From Paracoccus sp. M683 (GTDB lineage: Bacteria > Pseudomonadota > Alphaproteobacteria > Rhodobacterales > Rhodobacteraceae): a DNA stretch of 64,000 bases. The position numbers and the translations under genes are program-made. Below, piece after piece: positions 18,105 to 27,162 of the stretch. How positions within the stretch are numbered: the first letter of the stretch is position 1; every line of letters starts with the position of its first letter. The DNA lies in contig NZ_VKDF01000001.1 of NCBI RefSeq assembly GCF_007096355.1, positions 400,871 through 464,870 of the forward strand. The letters are read 5' to 3'. The notes under the pieces are model-generated. The model was given only the letters and a program-made list of their open reading frames with translations, did no database searches and was not told the origin of the DNA.

Positions 18105-18119
18105 TTAAGACCGGGTTAT
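18105..18119. promoter_or_regulatory. CtrA-like binding site upstream of flgB
   Basis: TTAA-GACCGGG-TTAT matches seven of the eight specified bases of the CtrA consensus TTAA-N7-TTAA. It is centred about 29 bases upstream of the flgB GTG and 70 bases upstream of the divergent fliI ATG. CtrA is known to activate flagellar genes in many Rhodobacteraceae. The match is seen; occupancy is inferred. Confidence 0.55.
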
Positions 18120-18140
18120 CAGAACAGAGGAGAAACCTCA

Positions 18141-18527
18141 GTGTTTGAACGAATCGAACTGATCGGGATGGCGCGAGCCATGACTGATCACGCGGCCCAG
18201 AGGCAAAAGGTTGTCGCCGGGAACATCGCCAATGCCGACACGCCCGGCTTTCAGGCGCGCGATGTGACGCCGTTCAGCGAAACATATCGCAAAGGCGGGG
18301 TCGCGCTGCGCGGCACCGATCCGCGTCATATCACCTCACCCTTCGGGGCAGGTGGCCAGGCGCGTGTGACCGTCGATGACGCCCAGCCATCTCCTAATGG
18401 CAACAGCGTCTCGATCGAGGCCGAGATGGTCAAGACGGCCCAACTGCGCGGCGAACACGAACTGTCGGTCGGCATCTATCGCTCGGCGCTGGATATCCTG
18501 CGCACCAGCATCGGCCGCCGGGCCTGA
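18141..18527 (+). CDS. flgB: Flagellar basal-body rod protein FlgB
   Basis: FlgB is part of the proximal rod in the periplasm. The 128-residue protein has VVAGNIANADTPGFQARDVT, the rod/hook-family N-terminal signature, and a C-terminal helix (HELSVGIYRSALDILRTSIG). GTG at 18141 is preferred because an AGGAG lies about 8 bases upstream, and the 14 codons that extend the frame upstream run through the CtrA-like site. First gene of the flgB-flgC-fliE-fliQ-flgF-flgG-flgA-flgH-fliL operon. Confidence 0.93.
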   Translation: MFERIELIGMARAMTDHAAQRQKVVAGNIANADTPGFQARDVTPFSETYRKGGVALRGTDPRHITSPFGAGGQARVTVDDAQPSPNGNSVSIEAEMVKTAQLRGEHELSVGIYRSALDILRTSIGRRA

Positions 18528-18538
18528 AGGGGGATGAC

Positions 18539-18931
18539 ATGACTGAACCCGTCTCTGCCCTGCGTCTGGCGGCATCCGGCATGAAGGCCCAGGCTGATCG
18601 GCTGCGCCATGTGTCGGAAAACATCGCCAATGTCGACACCCCTGGCTATCGCCGCAAGCTGGTCAGCTTTGACCAGATGGCCGATTTCGGCCGGCCCACG
18701 GGTGAAGTCCGAGCCTCGGCGGCAATGCTGGACCAGACCGCGTTGCCGCGCATCTTCGATCCGGCGCATCCGATGGCCGATGAGAACGGCTATTACGACG
18801 GGTCGAATGTCGATCTGGTGGTCGAAATCGCGGATTCGCGCGAAGCGAGCCGCAGCTATGAAGCAAATCTTCGCATGTTCGAACAAAGCCGACAGATGAC
18901 CTCGACCCTGCTCGACATTCTGCGCCGCTGA
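18539..18931 (+). CDS. flgC: Flagellar basal-body rod protein FlgC
   Basis: The 130-residue protein has the rod-protein N-terminus (LRLAASGMKAQADRLRHVSE, NIANVDTPGYRRK) and the FlgC-type C-terminus (SYEANLRMFEQSRQMTSTLL). FlgC is a second proximal-rod subunit. It starts 11 bases after flgB and 11 bases before fliE, so the operon is continuous. Confidence 0.95.
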   Translation: MTEPVSALRLAASGMKAQADRLRHVSENIANVDTPGYRRKLVSFDQMADFGRPTGEVRASAAMLDQTALPRIFDPAHPMADENGYYDGSNVDLVVEIADSREASRSYEANLRMFEQSRQMTSTLLDILRR

Positions 18932-18942
18932 AAGGATTTCAG

Positions 18943-19242
18943 ATGATTACGAATTTGCAGGCCAGCCAGGCCTATACCGCCGCGCGCAATGCCATCTCGC
19001 CGCTTGGCAATGCGGGCCCTGCACAGCCCGCGAACGGGCCCGATTTCGCCGCCATGGCGCAGGATTTCGTGCAGGTGATGGAAAAGGGCGATGCCGCCGC
19101 GACCGGTGCGATGACCGGCCAGGTCGAAACGCATCAGCTGGTGCAATCGCTGGCCGAGGCGGAACTGGCCTTGGAAACCGTTGTCGCCATCCGCGACAAG
19201 GTCGTCGAGGCCTATCAGGAAATCCTGCGGATGCCGGTCTGA
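18943..19242 (+). CDS. fliE: Flagellar hook-basal body complex protein FliE
   Basis: FliE links the MS ring to the rod and is needed early for export. The 99-residue protein has the conserved C-terminal block (LVQSLAEAELALETVVAIRD, KVVEAYQEILRMPV) and a short variable N-terminus with FAAMAQDFVQVMEKG. Length and position between flgC and fliQ agree with this call. Confidence 0.93.
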   Translation: MITNLQASQAYTAARNAISPLGNAGPAQPANGPDFAAMAQDFVQVMEKGDAAATGAMTGQVETHQLVQSLAEAELALETVVAIRDKVVEAYQEILRMPV

Positions 19243-19251
19243 GGGCTGATC

Positions 19252-19518
19252 ATGAACGAGCTGATCCTTTTCGACATGATGCGCCAGGCGCTGCTTGTAG
19301 CGGTTCGCATCTCGGCCCCGATGCTGGGTGTGGCGCTGGTTGCCGGCGTGGTGATCGGGCTGTTCCAGGCGCTGACCTCGGTGCAGGAAATGACCATCAC
19401 CTTCGTGCCCAAGGTCGGGCTGATGCTGGCCGTTTTCTGGGTCACGATGAGCTTCATGACCACGGCCCTGTCCGATTTCTATACCGGCCAGATCATCCCG
19501 CTGATTGCAGGGGGCTGA
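19252..19518 (+). CDS. fliQ: Flagellar export gate protein FliQ
   Basis: FliQ is a two-span inner-membrane subunit of the flagellar export gate (FliPQR). The 88-residue protein has MRQALLVAVRISAPMLGVAL, the family block VVIGLFQALTSVQEMTITFV, and a second hydrophobic helix (VGLMLAVFWVTMSFMTTAL). Its partners fliP and fliR are not in this window, so the rest of the system lies elsewhere. Confidence 0.95.
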   Translation: MNELILFDMMRQALLVAVRISAPMLGVALVAGVVIGLFQALTSVQEMTITFVPKVGLMLAVFWVTMSFMTTALSDFYTGQIIPLIAGG

Positions 19519-19521
19519 TAC

Positions 19522-20238
19522 ATGGATAACGGCATCTATGCCGCGCTGACGCGGCAATCCGGCCTGATGCGCGAAATGCGCGTTGTCGCCAACAACATCG
19601 CCAATGCCAATACCACCGGCTTTCGCCGCGAAGGTGTCATCTTTGCCGAGCACCTGACGCGCCTGGACCGGCAGGGCGAGGCGCTGTCGATGGCCGATGC
19701 GCGCGGACGCCTGGTCGACCTGCGCCAGGCAGTGATGACCCAGACCAACGGCGATTTCGACATGGCCATCGAGGGCGAAGGCTTCTTCATGGTCGAAACA
19801 CCCGAGGGCAACCGCCTGACGCGCGCCGGTGCCTTTATCCCCTCGGCCGAGGGCGAGTTGATGACCGCCGATGGCCATCGCCTGCTGGATGAGGGCGAGG
19901 CGCCGATCATCATCCCGGCCGGCGCGGGCAGGATTGCCGTCGGAGCCGACGGCACGCTGTCGGCCAATGGCCAGCCCTTCGCGCGTGTTGGCGTCTTCAT
20001 CGCCCCCGAGAACACGGACCTGACCCATCAGGGCGGCACCCAGTTCGCCTTTCAGGGCGAGTTGCTGCCCGCCGAACAGGGCGCTGTCCGCCAGGGCTTT
20101 CTTGAGGAATCCAACGTCGACCCCGTGTTCGAGATCAGCCGCATGATCGAGGTCCAGCGCGCCTATGAGTTGGGCCAGTCCTTCCTGGACCGCGAGGATC
20201 AGCGGATCCGCTCGGTCATCACCGCCATGTCCCGCTGA
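19522..20238 (+). CDS. flgF: Flagellar basal-body rod protein FlgF
   Basis: The 238-residue protein starts MDNGIYAALTRQSGLMREM with VVANNIANANTTGFRREGV. It has the hook-family central block (FDMAIEGEGFFMVETPEGNR) and a C-terminal rod helix (SNVDPVFEISRMIEVQRAYE). The YAALTRQSGL start and shorter length separate it from FlgG next door. FlgF is a distal/proximal rod component. Confidence 0.92.
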   Translation: MDNGIYAALTRQSGLMREMRVVANNIANANTTGFRREGVIFAEHLTRLDRQGEALSMADARGRLVDLRQAVMTQTNGDFDMAIEGEGFFMVETPEGNRLTRAGAFIPSAEGELMTADGHRLLDEGEAPIIIPAGAGRIAVGADGTLSANGQPFARVGVFIAPENTDLTHQGGTQFAFQGELLPAEQGAVRQGFLEESNVDPVFEISRMIEVQRAYELGQSFLDREDQRIRSVITAMSR

Positions 20239-20249
20239 AAGGCCCCATC

Positions 20250-21035
20250 ATGAGAGCATTGCAAATCGCCGCCACCGGCATGAGCGCGCAGCAAACCCGC
20301 GTCGAGGTGATCTCGAACAACCTCGCGAACATGTCGACCACCGGCTATAACGCCCGCCGCGCCGAATTCGCGGACCTGCATTATCAACAGGCAACGCGCC
20401 CCGGCAGCATCGCCGCCTCGGATGGCACTGTCATTCCCGCTGGCGTTCAGCTGGGCCTGGGCGTGCGCCCGACCGCCGTGACCGTAAACCTGCAACAGGG
20501 CTCGCTGACGGCGACCGGCGGCGATCTGGATGTCGCAATCGAGGGCGACGGCTATCTTGAGGTGGTGTTGCCCTCGGGTATCTCGGCCTATACGCGCGAT
20601 GGCGGGCTTAAACGCTCGGCCGATGGGTTGATCGTCACCTCGGACGGCCATGCCGTCGCCCCCGAAATCGTGATTCCCGACGATGCCCGCTCGATCAGCA
20701 TCAATGCTGCTGGCGAAGTCCACGCCTATTTCAACGATCAGGTCGAACCCGAACTGCTGGGCCAGTTCACCCTGGCGAATTTCACCAACGAAAAAGGGCT
20801 GGAGGCAATCGGCTCGAACCTGTTTCTTGAAACAGGTGCTTCGGGCGCACCTGCGGTGGCAACGCCCGGACAGGACGGGCTGGGAACATTGCGGCAGGGC
20901 TATCTTGAAGAAAGCTCTGTCGATGCGGTGCGCGAGATCACCGAGCTGATCAAGGCGCAGCGCGGCTACGAATTGAACGCCAAGGTGATTACCGCAGCCG
21001 ATCAGATGCTGGGCGCCACGGTGCAGGTGCGGTGA
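20250..21035 (+). CDS. flgG: Flagellar distal rod protein FlgG
   Basis: The 261-residue protein has MRALQIAATGMSAQQTRVEV, ISNNLANMSTTGYNARRAEF, a DLDVAIEGDGYLEVVLPSG block, and the C-terminal LEESSVDAVREITELIKAQR. These are FlgG family features and the length is standard for this class. FlgG builds the distal rod that crosses the peptidoglycan and outer membrane. Its stop overlaps the flgA start by 4 bases. Confidence 0.95.
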   Translation: MRALQIAATGMSAQQTRVEVISNNLANMSTTGYNARRAEFADLHYQQATRPGSIAASDGTVIPAGVQLGLGVRPTAVTVNLQQGSLTATGGDLDVAIEGDGYLEVVLPSGISAYTRDGGLKRSADGLIVTSDGHAVAPEIVIPDDARSISINAAGEVHAYFNDQVEPELLGQFTLANFTNEKGLEAIGSNLFLETGASGAPAVATPGQDGLGTLRQGYLEESSVDAVREITELIKAQRGYELNAKVITAADQMLGATVQVR

Positions 21036-21445
21036 TGCGGTTTCTCGTCGTTATCATCGCCCTGTGCTGGCCCCTTCAGGCCCTTTCCGCCCCGGTCAGT
21101 GCCAGCCGCACCTTGCCTGCGGGCACGATCATCGGCCCTGCCGATCTGGTCCTGCCTCCCGATGCCGATATGGCGGATGCCGACGCGCTGATCGGCCAGC
21201 AAACGCGCATCACCATTTATGCCGGCAGGCCGGTCGCGGCCACGCAATTGCGGGCACCGCGGCTGGTTGCGCGTAACCAGATCGTGCCGCTGGTCTTCAG
21301 TCAGGGGTCGCTGCGCATCGAAATCAGCGGCCGCGCCCTGTCCGAGGGTTCGGCCGGCGACATGATTCCGGTCATGAATCTCAGTTCGCGCCAGACCGTC
21401 AGCGCCTTGGTCGCACCCGACGGCACCCTGCGAATCACCCGCTGA
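21032..21445 (+). CDS. flgA: Flagellar P-ring assembly chaperone FlgA
   Basis: This short (137-residue) FlgA has a Sec signal peptide (MRFLVVIIALCWPLQALSA) and a SAF-type domain (RTLPAGTIIGPADLVLPPDA, GRPVAATQLRAPRLVARNQI) ending GTLRITR. FlgA acts in the periplasm to help assemble the FlgI P ring. Alphaproteobacterial FlgA is often this short. ATGA overlap with flgG. Confidence 0.9.
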   Translation: MMRFLVVIIALCWPLQALSAPVSASRTLPAGTIIGPADLVLPPDADMADADALIGQQTRITIYAGRPVAATQLRAPRLVARNQIVPLVFSQGSLRIEISGRALSEGSAGDMIPVMNLSSRQTVSALVAPDGTLRITR

Positions 21446-21453
21446 GGAATCCA

Positions 21454-22179
21454 ATGAAAAAACTTTCTATCGTCATTCTGCTGATCGCATTGACGGCCTG
21501 CGGTCGCGCCGCCGATCTGGGCCGCGCCCCCGAAATCAGCCCGCCGCGCCAAAGTGCCGAGTTTGTCGCCATGACCGAGCCGCCATTGATCATGCCGCGC
21601 ACATCGGGGCGCCCGGAATCGGCGGCGTCGCTGTGGTCGGGGCAATCGGCCTCGCTTGTGGCGGATCGTCGGGCCACGATGCGGGGCGATATCCTGACCG
21701 TCGTGATCGAAATCGACGACAGGGCCGAAATCTCGAACAGTTCGGAACGCTCGCGCAGTGCGGGTGACAAGGTGGGCATCCCGGCGCTGGCCGGCCTGCC
21801 GCAGCGTATCGACCAGCGCCTGCCGGAAGGTGCGAGCATGGCGGATATGGTCGATGCCAAATCCTCGACCAGCTATTCGGGTGAAGGCAATATCTCGCGG
21901 CGTGACAAGCTGACGCTGCGGGTTGCTGCAACCGTTCTGGATACGCTGCCCAATGGCGTGCTGCACATTCAGGGCAGCCAGGAAGTGCGGGTGAACTTTG
22001 AACTGCGCGAGTTGACGGTCAGTGGCTTTGTTCGTCCGTCAGATATCAGCGGCCGAAACGAGATCGCCTATGACCGGATCGCCGGTGCGCGCATTTCCTA
22101 TGGCGGTCGCGGCCAGATCACCGATGTGCAGCAGCCACGCTATGGTCAGCAGATCGCCGATATCGTCCTGCCATATTGA
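21454..22179 (+). CDS. flgH: Flagellar L-ring lipoprotein FlgH
   Basis: The 241-residue protein has a lipoprotein signal with lipobox LTAC (Cys16) and the FlgH blocks SLWSGQSASLVADRRATMRG DILTVVIEIDD, STSYSGEGNISRRDKLTLRV and VSGFVRPSDISGRNEI, ending in a C-terminal ISYGGRGQITDVQQPRYGQQ. FlgH forms the outer-membrane L ring around the rod. Confidence 0.95.
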   Translation: MKKLSIVILLIALTACGRAADLGRAPEISPPRQSAEFVAMTEPPLIMPRTSGRPESAASLWSGQSASLVADRRATMRGDILTVVIEIDDRAEISNSSERSRSAGDKVGIPALAGLPQRIDQRLPEGASMADMVDAKSSTSYSGEGNISRRDKLTLRVAATVLDTLPNGVLHIQGSQEVRVNFELRELTVSGFVRPSDISGRNEIAYDRIAGARISYGGRGQITDVQQPRYGQQIADIVLPY

Positions 22180-22191
22180 GGAAGGGGCAGA

Positions 22192-22689
22192 ATGAACACG
22201 AAGCGACTGATCTGGGCCGTGCCGGTCCTTGCGCTGCTGGGCGGGGCGGCCGCAGGAAACCTGATGGTGCGCCAACCCGAAGCGACCGCGGATGCAGAAG
22301 ACGGCCCGTCCCTTGATGGTGAAACGGGTGAAAAGACAGCAAGCGCCCCGGAAAAGGATGTCAGCCCCGCAGCCTGGTTCAAGTTTCCGAACCAGTTCTT
22401 CGTACCTATCGTCCGGCGCGGCGAGATCGACGGCATGATGGTACTGACGCTGACGGTCGAAACCACCGAAAAGGGCAAACCCGCGATCGAGGCACAAGAG
22501 CATCGGCTGCGCGACGCCTTGCTGCGCAGCCTGATTATCCACGCGAATACAGGCGGTTTTGCAGGGAACTACACGGCTGATCCGAAGATGCAGCAGTTGC
22601 GCGAATCGCTGCTGACTACGGCGACCAAGGTGGCAGGGGCCGATGCGCATGCCGTTTTGATCGAGGACCTGGCCCGTTCGGACAGGTAA
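22192..22689 (+). CDS. fliL: FliL-like flagellar basal-body-associated protein
   Basis: The 165-residue protein has one N-terminal membrane anchor (LIWAVPVLALLGGAAAGNLM), an acidic linker, and a C-terminal domain (WFKFPNQFFVPIVRRGEIDG, MMVLTLTVETTEKGK) resembling the FliL fold. FliL supports stator function around the motor. Identity rests on position and the weak FliL pattern. It ends the flagellar block; a glycosyltransferase gene follows after 116 bases. Confidence 0.7.
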   Translation: MNTKRLIWAVPVLALLGGAAAGNLMVRQPEATADAEDGPSLDGETGEKTASAPEKDVSPAAWFKFPNQFFVPIVRRGEIDGMMVLTLTVETTEKGKPAIEAQEHRLRDALLRSLIIHANTGGFAGNYTADPKMQQLRESLLTTATKVAGADAHAVLIEDLARSDR

Positions 22690-22805
22690 GCCGGGGGCCA
22701 CGGTTTCCGGCAGGTGGTCGGGCCATGGGACGATTATCCCCTGCCCTGATTGCAAATCGGTCCGGGAACGGGCAATGGACGTCAGAAATCGCGGACCTTC
22801 TATCC

Positions 22806-23747
22806 ATGCCCGACCTTGCCCCCGTTACCATCCTCATGGCCGTCTATGATGGTGGTGCGCATCTGGCCCAGCAGTTGGACAGTTTCGCCATGCAGGATCA
22901 TCGGGAATGGCGGCTGATCATCTCGGATGACGGGTCTGATGATGACAGCAGGGTGATCTGCGCGGGCTTCCGTGATCGCATGGGGGCAGATCGGGTGCAG
23001 TTGATCGACGGGCCGCGCGCCGGACCGACACGAAATTTTCTGCATCTTGTGGATCAGGCCCCCGATGGCGTGCCGCTGGCCTTTTCGGATCAGGACGATG
23101 TCTGGCTGCCACACAAGATGACGCGGGCCATGACGCAGCTGGCAGATGCCGAAGGGCCAACCCTCTATTGCGCCCGCACGCTGATCTGCGATCAGGCCTT
23201 GCAGAACCGCCAGCCCTCGCGCCTGTTCAAGCGACCCCACGGCTTCAGGAATGCGTTGGTCCAGGCCTGCACGCCCGGCAACAGCAGCGTCTTCAACCTT
23301 GCCGCCGCCGCGCTGCTGAAGCGGGGTGTGCAAGCTGCCATGCGCCATGATCTGCCGGCGCATGACTGGTGGGCCTATCAGCTGGTCAGCGGCGCGGGCG
23401 GCACGGTGATCTTCGATGCCGAGCCGGTGCTGCTGTATCGCCAGCACGACAATAATGTGATGGGGCGCAATGACACTCCGCGCGGCATGTTGCGGCGGAT
23501 GGGAATGCTGATGCAGGGCGAATATGGCGACTGGCTGACCGCCAATACCGCAGCGCTGACAGAGGGCGCGCCCCTGCTAAGCCCCGAAAATCGCGATATT
23601 CTTGCGCGTTTCAGGCGAATGCTGGATCTGCCCGGCCCTGCCGCCCTGCGCGAATTGCGCAGGCTGGGTCTTTATCGGCAGACGGCGGGCGGCAATGCGG
23701 CGCTGATGGCCGCCGCCGCCATGGGCCGGTTGCGGCAGCGCGGCTAG
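22806..23747 (+). CDS. Family 2 glycosyltransferase
   Basis: The 313-residue protein has the GT2 Rossmann start (VTILMAVYDGGAHLAQQLDS, WRLIISDDGSDDD) and the metal-binding acidic pair in LAFSDQDDVWLPHKM, in line with WcaA/rhamnosyltransferase-like enzymes. The aglycone-side segment includes CTPGNSSVFNLAAAALL. ATG at 22806 starts the domain. It lies downstream of fliL on the same strand and converges with the rhamnose operon after 7 bases. A dTDP-rhamnose donor is plausible but unproven. Confidence 0.88.
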   Translation: MPDLAPVTILMAVYDGGAHLAQQLDSFAMQDHREWRLIISDDGSDDDSRVICAGFRDRMGADRVQLIDGPRAGPTRNFLHLVDQAPDGVPLAFSDQDDVWLPHKMTRAMTQLADAEGPTLYCARTLICDQALQNRQPSRLFKRPHGFRNALVQACTPGNSSVFNLAAAALLKRGVQAAMRHDLPAHDWWAYQLVSGAGGTVIFDAEPVLLYRQHDNNVMGRNDTPRGMLRRMGMLMQGEYGDWLTANTAALTEGAPLLSPENRDILARFRRMLDLPGPAALRELRRLGLYRQTAGGNAALMAAAAMGRLRQRG

Positions 23748-23754
23748 GCTGCGA

Positions 23755-24645
23755 TCACTCGTGTTCGCGCCGTTCGGCCAGCAGGCGGTTCATATAGGCG
23801 CCGTATTCATTCTTGGCGAACAGCGCAGCGCGTTCGGCCAGTTGATCGGCGTCGATCCAGCCCTGCTCGAAGGCGATTTCCTCGGGGCTGCCGGTCTGCA
23901 ACCCCTGACGGCGCTCCAGCGTGCGCACGAAATTCCCGGCATCCAGCAGGCTGCCATGGGTGCCGGTATCCAGCCAGGCATAACCACGCCCCATCTTCTG
24001 CACCGTCAGCAGCCCATCGGCCAGATAGGTTTCCAGCAGCGAGGTGATTTCCAGCTCGCCACGATCCGAGGGCGTGATCAGCGCCGCACGATCGGGCGCG
24101 GTGCCGTCAAGGAAATACAGCCCCGTGACGGCATAATTCGAGGGCGGAACTTTCGGCTTTTCGATGATAGACCTGACATTGCCGTCAGCGTCGAAATCCA
24201 CGACCCCATAGCGTTCCGGGTCGACCACCCGATAGCCAAAGACCGTGCCGCCGACCTGCTTGGCATCGGCATCGGCCAGTGCCTCGCTGAGGCCGTGGCC
24301 GAAAAAGATGTTGTCGCCCAGCACCATGGCCGATGGTGAACCGGCCAGAAAATCGCGGGCCAGCAGATAGGCTTGGGCCAGCCCGTCGGGGCTGGGCTGC
24401 ACGATCCATTCGAAACGCAGACCCCATTGCGTGCCATCGCCCAGCAGACGCTGAAACTGCGCCTGATCCTCGGGCGTGGTGATGATGGCGATCTCTCGGA
24501 TGCCGGCCAGCATCAGCACCGAAATCGGGTAATAGACCATCGGCTTGTCATAAACCGGAAGAAGCTGTTTCGAGACCCCCATGGTGATGGGGTAAAGCCG
24601 TGTGCCAGAGCCACCGGCCAGGATGATGCCCTTGCGATCGGTCAT
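23755..24645 (-). CDS. rmlA: Glucose-1-phosphate thymidylyltransferase RmlA
   Basis: RmlA makes dTDP-glucose from dTTP and glucose-1-phosphate, the first step to dTDP-L-rhamnose. The 296-residue protein has LAGGSGTRLYPITMGVSKQL (nucleotide-binding signature), LPVYDKPMVYYPI and VLGDNIFFGHGL, plus a C-terminal DTGTHGSLLDAGNFV. ATG at 24645 overlaps the rmlD stop (ATGA). Last gene of rmlCBDA. Confidence 0.96.
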   Translation of the reverse strand: MTDRKGIILAGGSGTRLYPITMGVSKQLLPVYDKPMVYYPISVLMLAGIREIAIITTPEDQAQFQRLLGDGTQWGLRFEWIVQPSPDGLAQAYLLARDFLAGSPSAMVLGDNIFFGHGLSEALADADAKQVGGTVFGYRVVDPERYGVVDFDADGNVRSIIEKPKVPPSNYAVTGLYFLDGTAPDRAALITPSDRGELEITSLLETYLADGLLTVQKMGRGYAWLDTGTHGSLLDAGNFVRTLERRQGLQTGSPEEIAFEQGWIDADQLAERAALFAKNEYGAYMNRLLAERREHE

Positions 24646-25499
24646 GTCGTTTCCTTCAGTTCGGTCAGAACGCGGGCCAGACCCTGCCGCCAATCGGGGC
24701 GGTCGATGCCAAAATCGGCGCCGATGCGGCGGCAGTCCAGTCGCGAATTCAGCGGACGGCGCGCAGGTGTCGGATAGTCACTGCTGGGAATATCGGCGAC
24801 CTCGCAGGTCAGCCCTGGCTGGTCAAAGATCGCACGCGCGAAGTCGGCCCAGCTGGCATCGGGACCACCCGAGAAATGGTAAAGCCCGCCCTTGGCCGGG
24901 TCGGCAATCATCTGCCCGGCCATGGACAGCAGCGCACCCGCGATATCGGCCGCCGGGGTCGGCCCGCCGATCTGGTCGGCCACGATGGTCAGCCGGTCGC
25001 GTTCCGCCCCAAGACGCAGCATGGTTTTCACGAAATTCGCGCCATGGGCGGAAAACACCCAGGATGTCCGCATCACCGCCCATTGACCGCCGGCCTCGGC
25101 CACGCCTGCCTCGCCCGCCAGCTTGGTTGCGCCATAGACACCCAAAGGCGCGGTCGGCGCATCCTCGGCGCGGGGCTGATCGCCCGAGCCATCAAAGACG
25201 TAATCGGTCGAGACATGCAGGAAGGGCACCCCCTTTGCCGCCGCCGCGCGGGCCATGGCGGCGGGGGCGGCTGCATTGACCAGCCGCGCGGTGTCCGCAT
25301 CGGCCTCGGCCTTGTCCACGGCCGTATATGCGGCGGCATTGACGACCACGCGGCAATCGCTGCCCGTGATCGCCGCAGCACAGGCCGCCGGGTCTGTCAG
25401 ATCAGCCTGATCGCGGCCCAGAAAGCGCGCATCGGGGGCCAGCCGCGCCAGTTCCCGCGCCACCTGTCCGGTCTGGCCAAAGATCAGCAATCCGTCCAT
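24642..25499 (-). CDS. rmlD: dTDP-4-dehydrorhamnose reductase RmlD
   Basis: RmlD carries out the final reduction to dTDP-L-rhamnose. The 285-residue SDR protein has the glycine-rich start LIFGQTGQVARELA, VNAAAYTAVDKAEAD, STDYVFDG and the catalytic YGATKLAGE (Y-x3-K). Start and stop overlap rmlB (TGATG) and rmlA (ATGA). Confidence 0.96.
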   Translation of the reverse strand: MDGLLIFGQTGQVARELARLAPDARFLGRDQADLTDPAACAAAITGSDCRVVVNAAAYTAVDKAEADADTARLVNAAAPAAMARAAAAKGVPFLHVSTDYVFDGSGDQPRAEDAPTAPLGVYGATKLAGEAGVAEAGGQWAVMRTSWVFSAHGANFVKTMLRLGAERDRLTIVADQIGGPTPAADIAGALLSMAGQMIADPAKGGLYHFSGGPDASWADFARAIFDQPGLTCEVADIPSSDYPTPARRPLNSRLDCRRIGADFGIDRPDWRQGLARVLTELKETT

Positions 25500-26536
25500 C
25501 AGCCCTGCCCCAAACGTTTACCCACTCCATCACGCGACAGCAGCGGCTGCCACCAGTCGCGATTGGCCAGATACCATTCGACAGTGCGGCGCAGCCCCTC
25601 TTCGACCGTGACCGAGGGCCGCCAGCCCAGTTCGTCGCGGATTCGCGTCGGGTCGATGGCATAGCGCCGGTCATGGCCGGGCCGGTCGGTGACGAAGGTG
25701 ATCAGCCGGTCATGCGGCGCGCCGGCGGGGTTCATCCGGTCCATATGCGCGCAGATGGTACGGACGAGGTCGATATTCGTGGCCTCGTTCTCGCCACCGA
25801 TATTATAGCTGCGGCCGGTTTCGCCCTTTTCGGCCACCAGCAACAGCGCGTCGGCGTGGTCCTCGACATACAGCCAGTCGCGGATATTTCCGCCATCGCC
25901 ATAGACCGGGATGGGCTCGCCCGCCAATGCCTTCAGAATGACCACCGGCACCAGCTTTTCGGGGAAGTGGTAGGGGCCGTAATTGTTGGAACAATTGGTC
26001 AGCACCACCGGCAGGCCATAGGTCTCGTGCCAGGCGCGGACCAGATGGTCCGACCCCGCCTTGCTGGCCGAATAGGGGCTGCGCGGGTCATAGGGCGTGG
26101 TTTCGGTGAACTGCCCGGTCTCGCCCAGGGAACCGAAGACCTCGTCGGTCGAAATATGGTGGAAGCGGAAACCAACGGGTTTCCCGCGTGCCAGCCAGTT
26201 CGCGCGCGCGGCCTCCAGCAGGTTATAGGTGCCCAGGATATTCGTTTCGACAAAGGCACCCGGCCCGTCGATGGACCGGTCGACATGGCTTTCGGCGGCC
26301 AGATGCATCACCACATCGGGGTTATGGGCGGCAAATATCCGATCCAGCGCCTGACGGTCACGAATATCGGCCTGTTCAAAGCTGTAATGGTTGCTGTCGG
26401 CGACCGGGGCCACGTTTTCCAGATTGGCGGCATAGGTCAGCGCGTCCAGATTGACGACCTCGTGCCCGCGTGCAACGGCCAGCCGCACCACGGCCGAACC
26501 GATGAAGCCCGCCCCGCCGGTAACAAGCAGTTTCAT
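25499..26536 (-). CDS. rmlB: dTDP-glucose 4,6-dehydratase RmlB
   Basis: RmlB oxidises and dehydrates dTDP-glucose. The 345-residue SDR protein has the NAD motif [40 protein letters not shown], the catalytic [15 protein letters not shown] (Y-x3-K), and [17 protein letters not shown]. Full family length. ATGA overlap with rmlC, TGATG overlap with rmlD. Confidence 0.97.
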   Translation of the reverse strand: MKLLVTGGAGFIGSAVVRLAVARGHEVVNLDALTYAANLENVAPVADSNHYSFEQADIRDRQALDRIFAAHNPDVVMHLAAESHVDRSIDGPGAFVETNILGTYNLLEAARANWLARGKPVGFRFHHISTDEVFGSLGETGQFTETTPYDPRSPYSASKAGSDHLVRAWHETYGLPVVLTNCSNNYGPYHFPEKLVPVVILKALAGEPIPVYGDGGNIRDWLYVEDHADALLLVAEKGETGRSYNIGGENEATNIDLVRTICAHMDRMNPAGAPHDRLITFVTDRPGHDRRYAIDPTRIRDELGWRPSVTVEEGLRRTVEWYLANRDWWQPLLSRDGVGKRLGQG

Positions 26537-27093
26537 TGGAAATCCTTGTAGTCAAAGGGCGATTCCCACTGATCGAAGGCGGGGGCGTCGCGGTCCTTGT
26601 CGGACAAAAAGGGCAGATCGACGCCCCAATCGGCGCCGACCGTATCCCAACGCACAGCGCCATCGCTGGCCCGGTCATAATGGTCGGTGCACTTATAGAC
26701 GATTTCGGTATCTGGTTCGCGCGTGACAAAGCCATGCAGGAAACCGGCGGGCACCCAAAGCTGACGGCCATTTTCGAAGGACAGCTCGACCCCGACCCAT
26801 TTGCCATAGGTTGGGCTGCCCCGCCGCGCATCGACGGCGACATCCAGCAGGCTGCCCCGCCCGCAACGCACCAGCTTGCCCTGGGCATGGGGCGGCGCCT
26901 GATAGTGCAGCCCGCGCAGCGTGCCGGTCTGGCGCGACAGGGAATGATTGTCCTGGACGAATTCGGGCAGTTCAACGCCTGCCTCGCGCAGCGTCCTGCG
27001 GTTCCAGCTTTCCGAGAAAAAGCCCCGGTCGTCGCCGTGACGCGCCGGGGTCAGGATCAGAACGCCGGGAAGGCTGGTCGGGTCAATCTGCAT
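26533..27093 (-). CDS. rmlC: dTDP-4-dehydrorhamnose 3,5-epimerase RmlC
   Basis: RmlC epimerises C3 and C5 of the 4-keto sugar. The 186-residue cupin protein has [34 protein letters not shown] with the catalytic His, [20 protein letters not shown], and [17 protein letters not shown] at 27093 has an AGGTG ribosome site; a GTG three codons upstream is possible. First gene of rmlCBDA, 69 bases downstream of the pit gene on the same strand. Confidence 0.95.
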   Translation of the reverse strand: MQIDPTSLPGVLILTPARHGDDRGFFSESWNRRTLREAGVELPEFVQDNHSLSRQTGTLRGLHYQAPPHAQGKLVRCGRGSLLDVAVDARRGSPTYGKWVGVELSFENGRQLWVPAGFLHGFVTREPDTEIVYKCTDHYDRASDGAVRWDTVGADWGVDLPFLSDKDRDAPAFDQWESPFDYKDFQ

Positions 27094-27162
27094 GCATCTC
27101 ACCTGTCACTCGATCAGCCCGACCTATACGCAGCGCAGGAGGCAATGTCACCCCGGCGCGGA

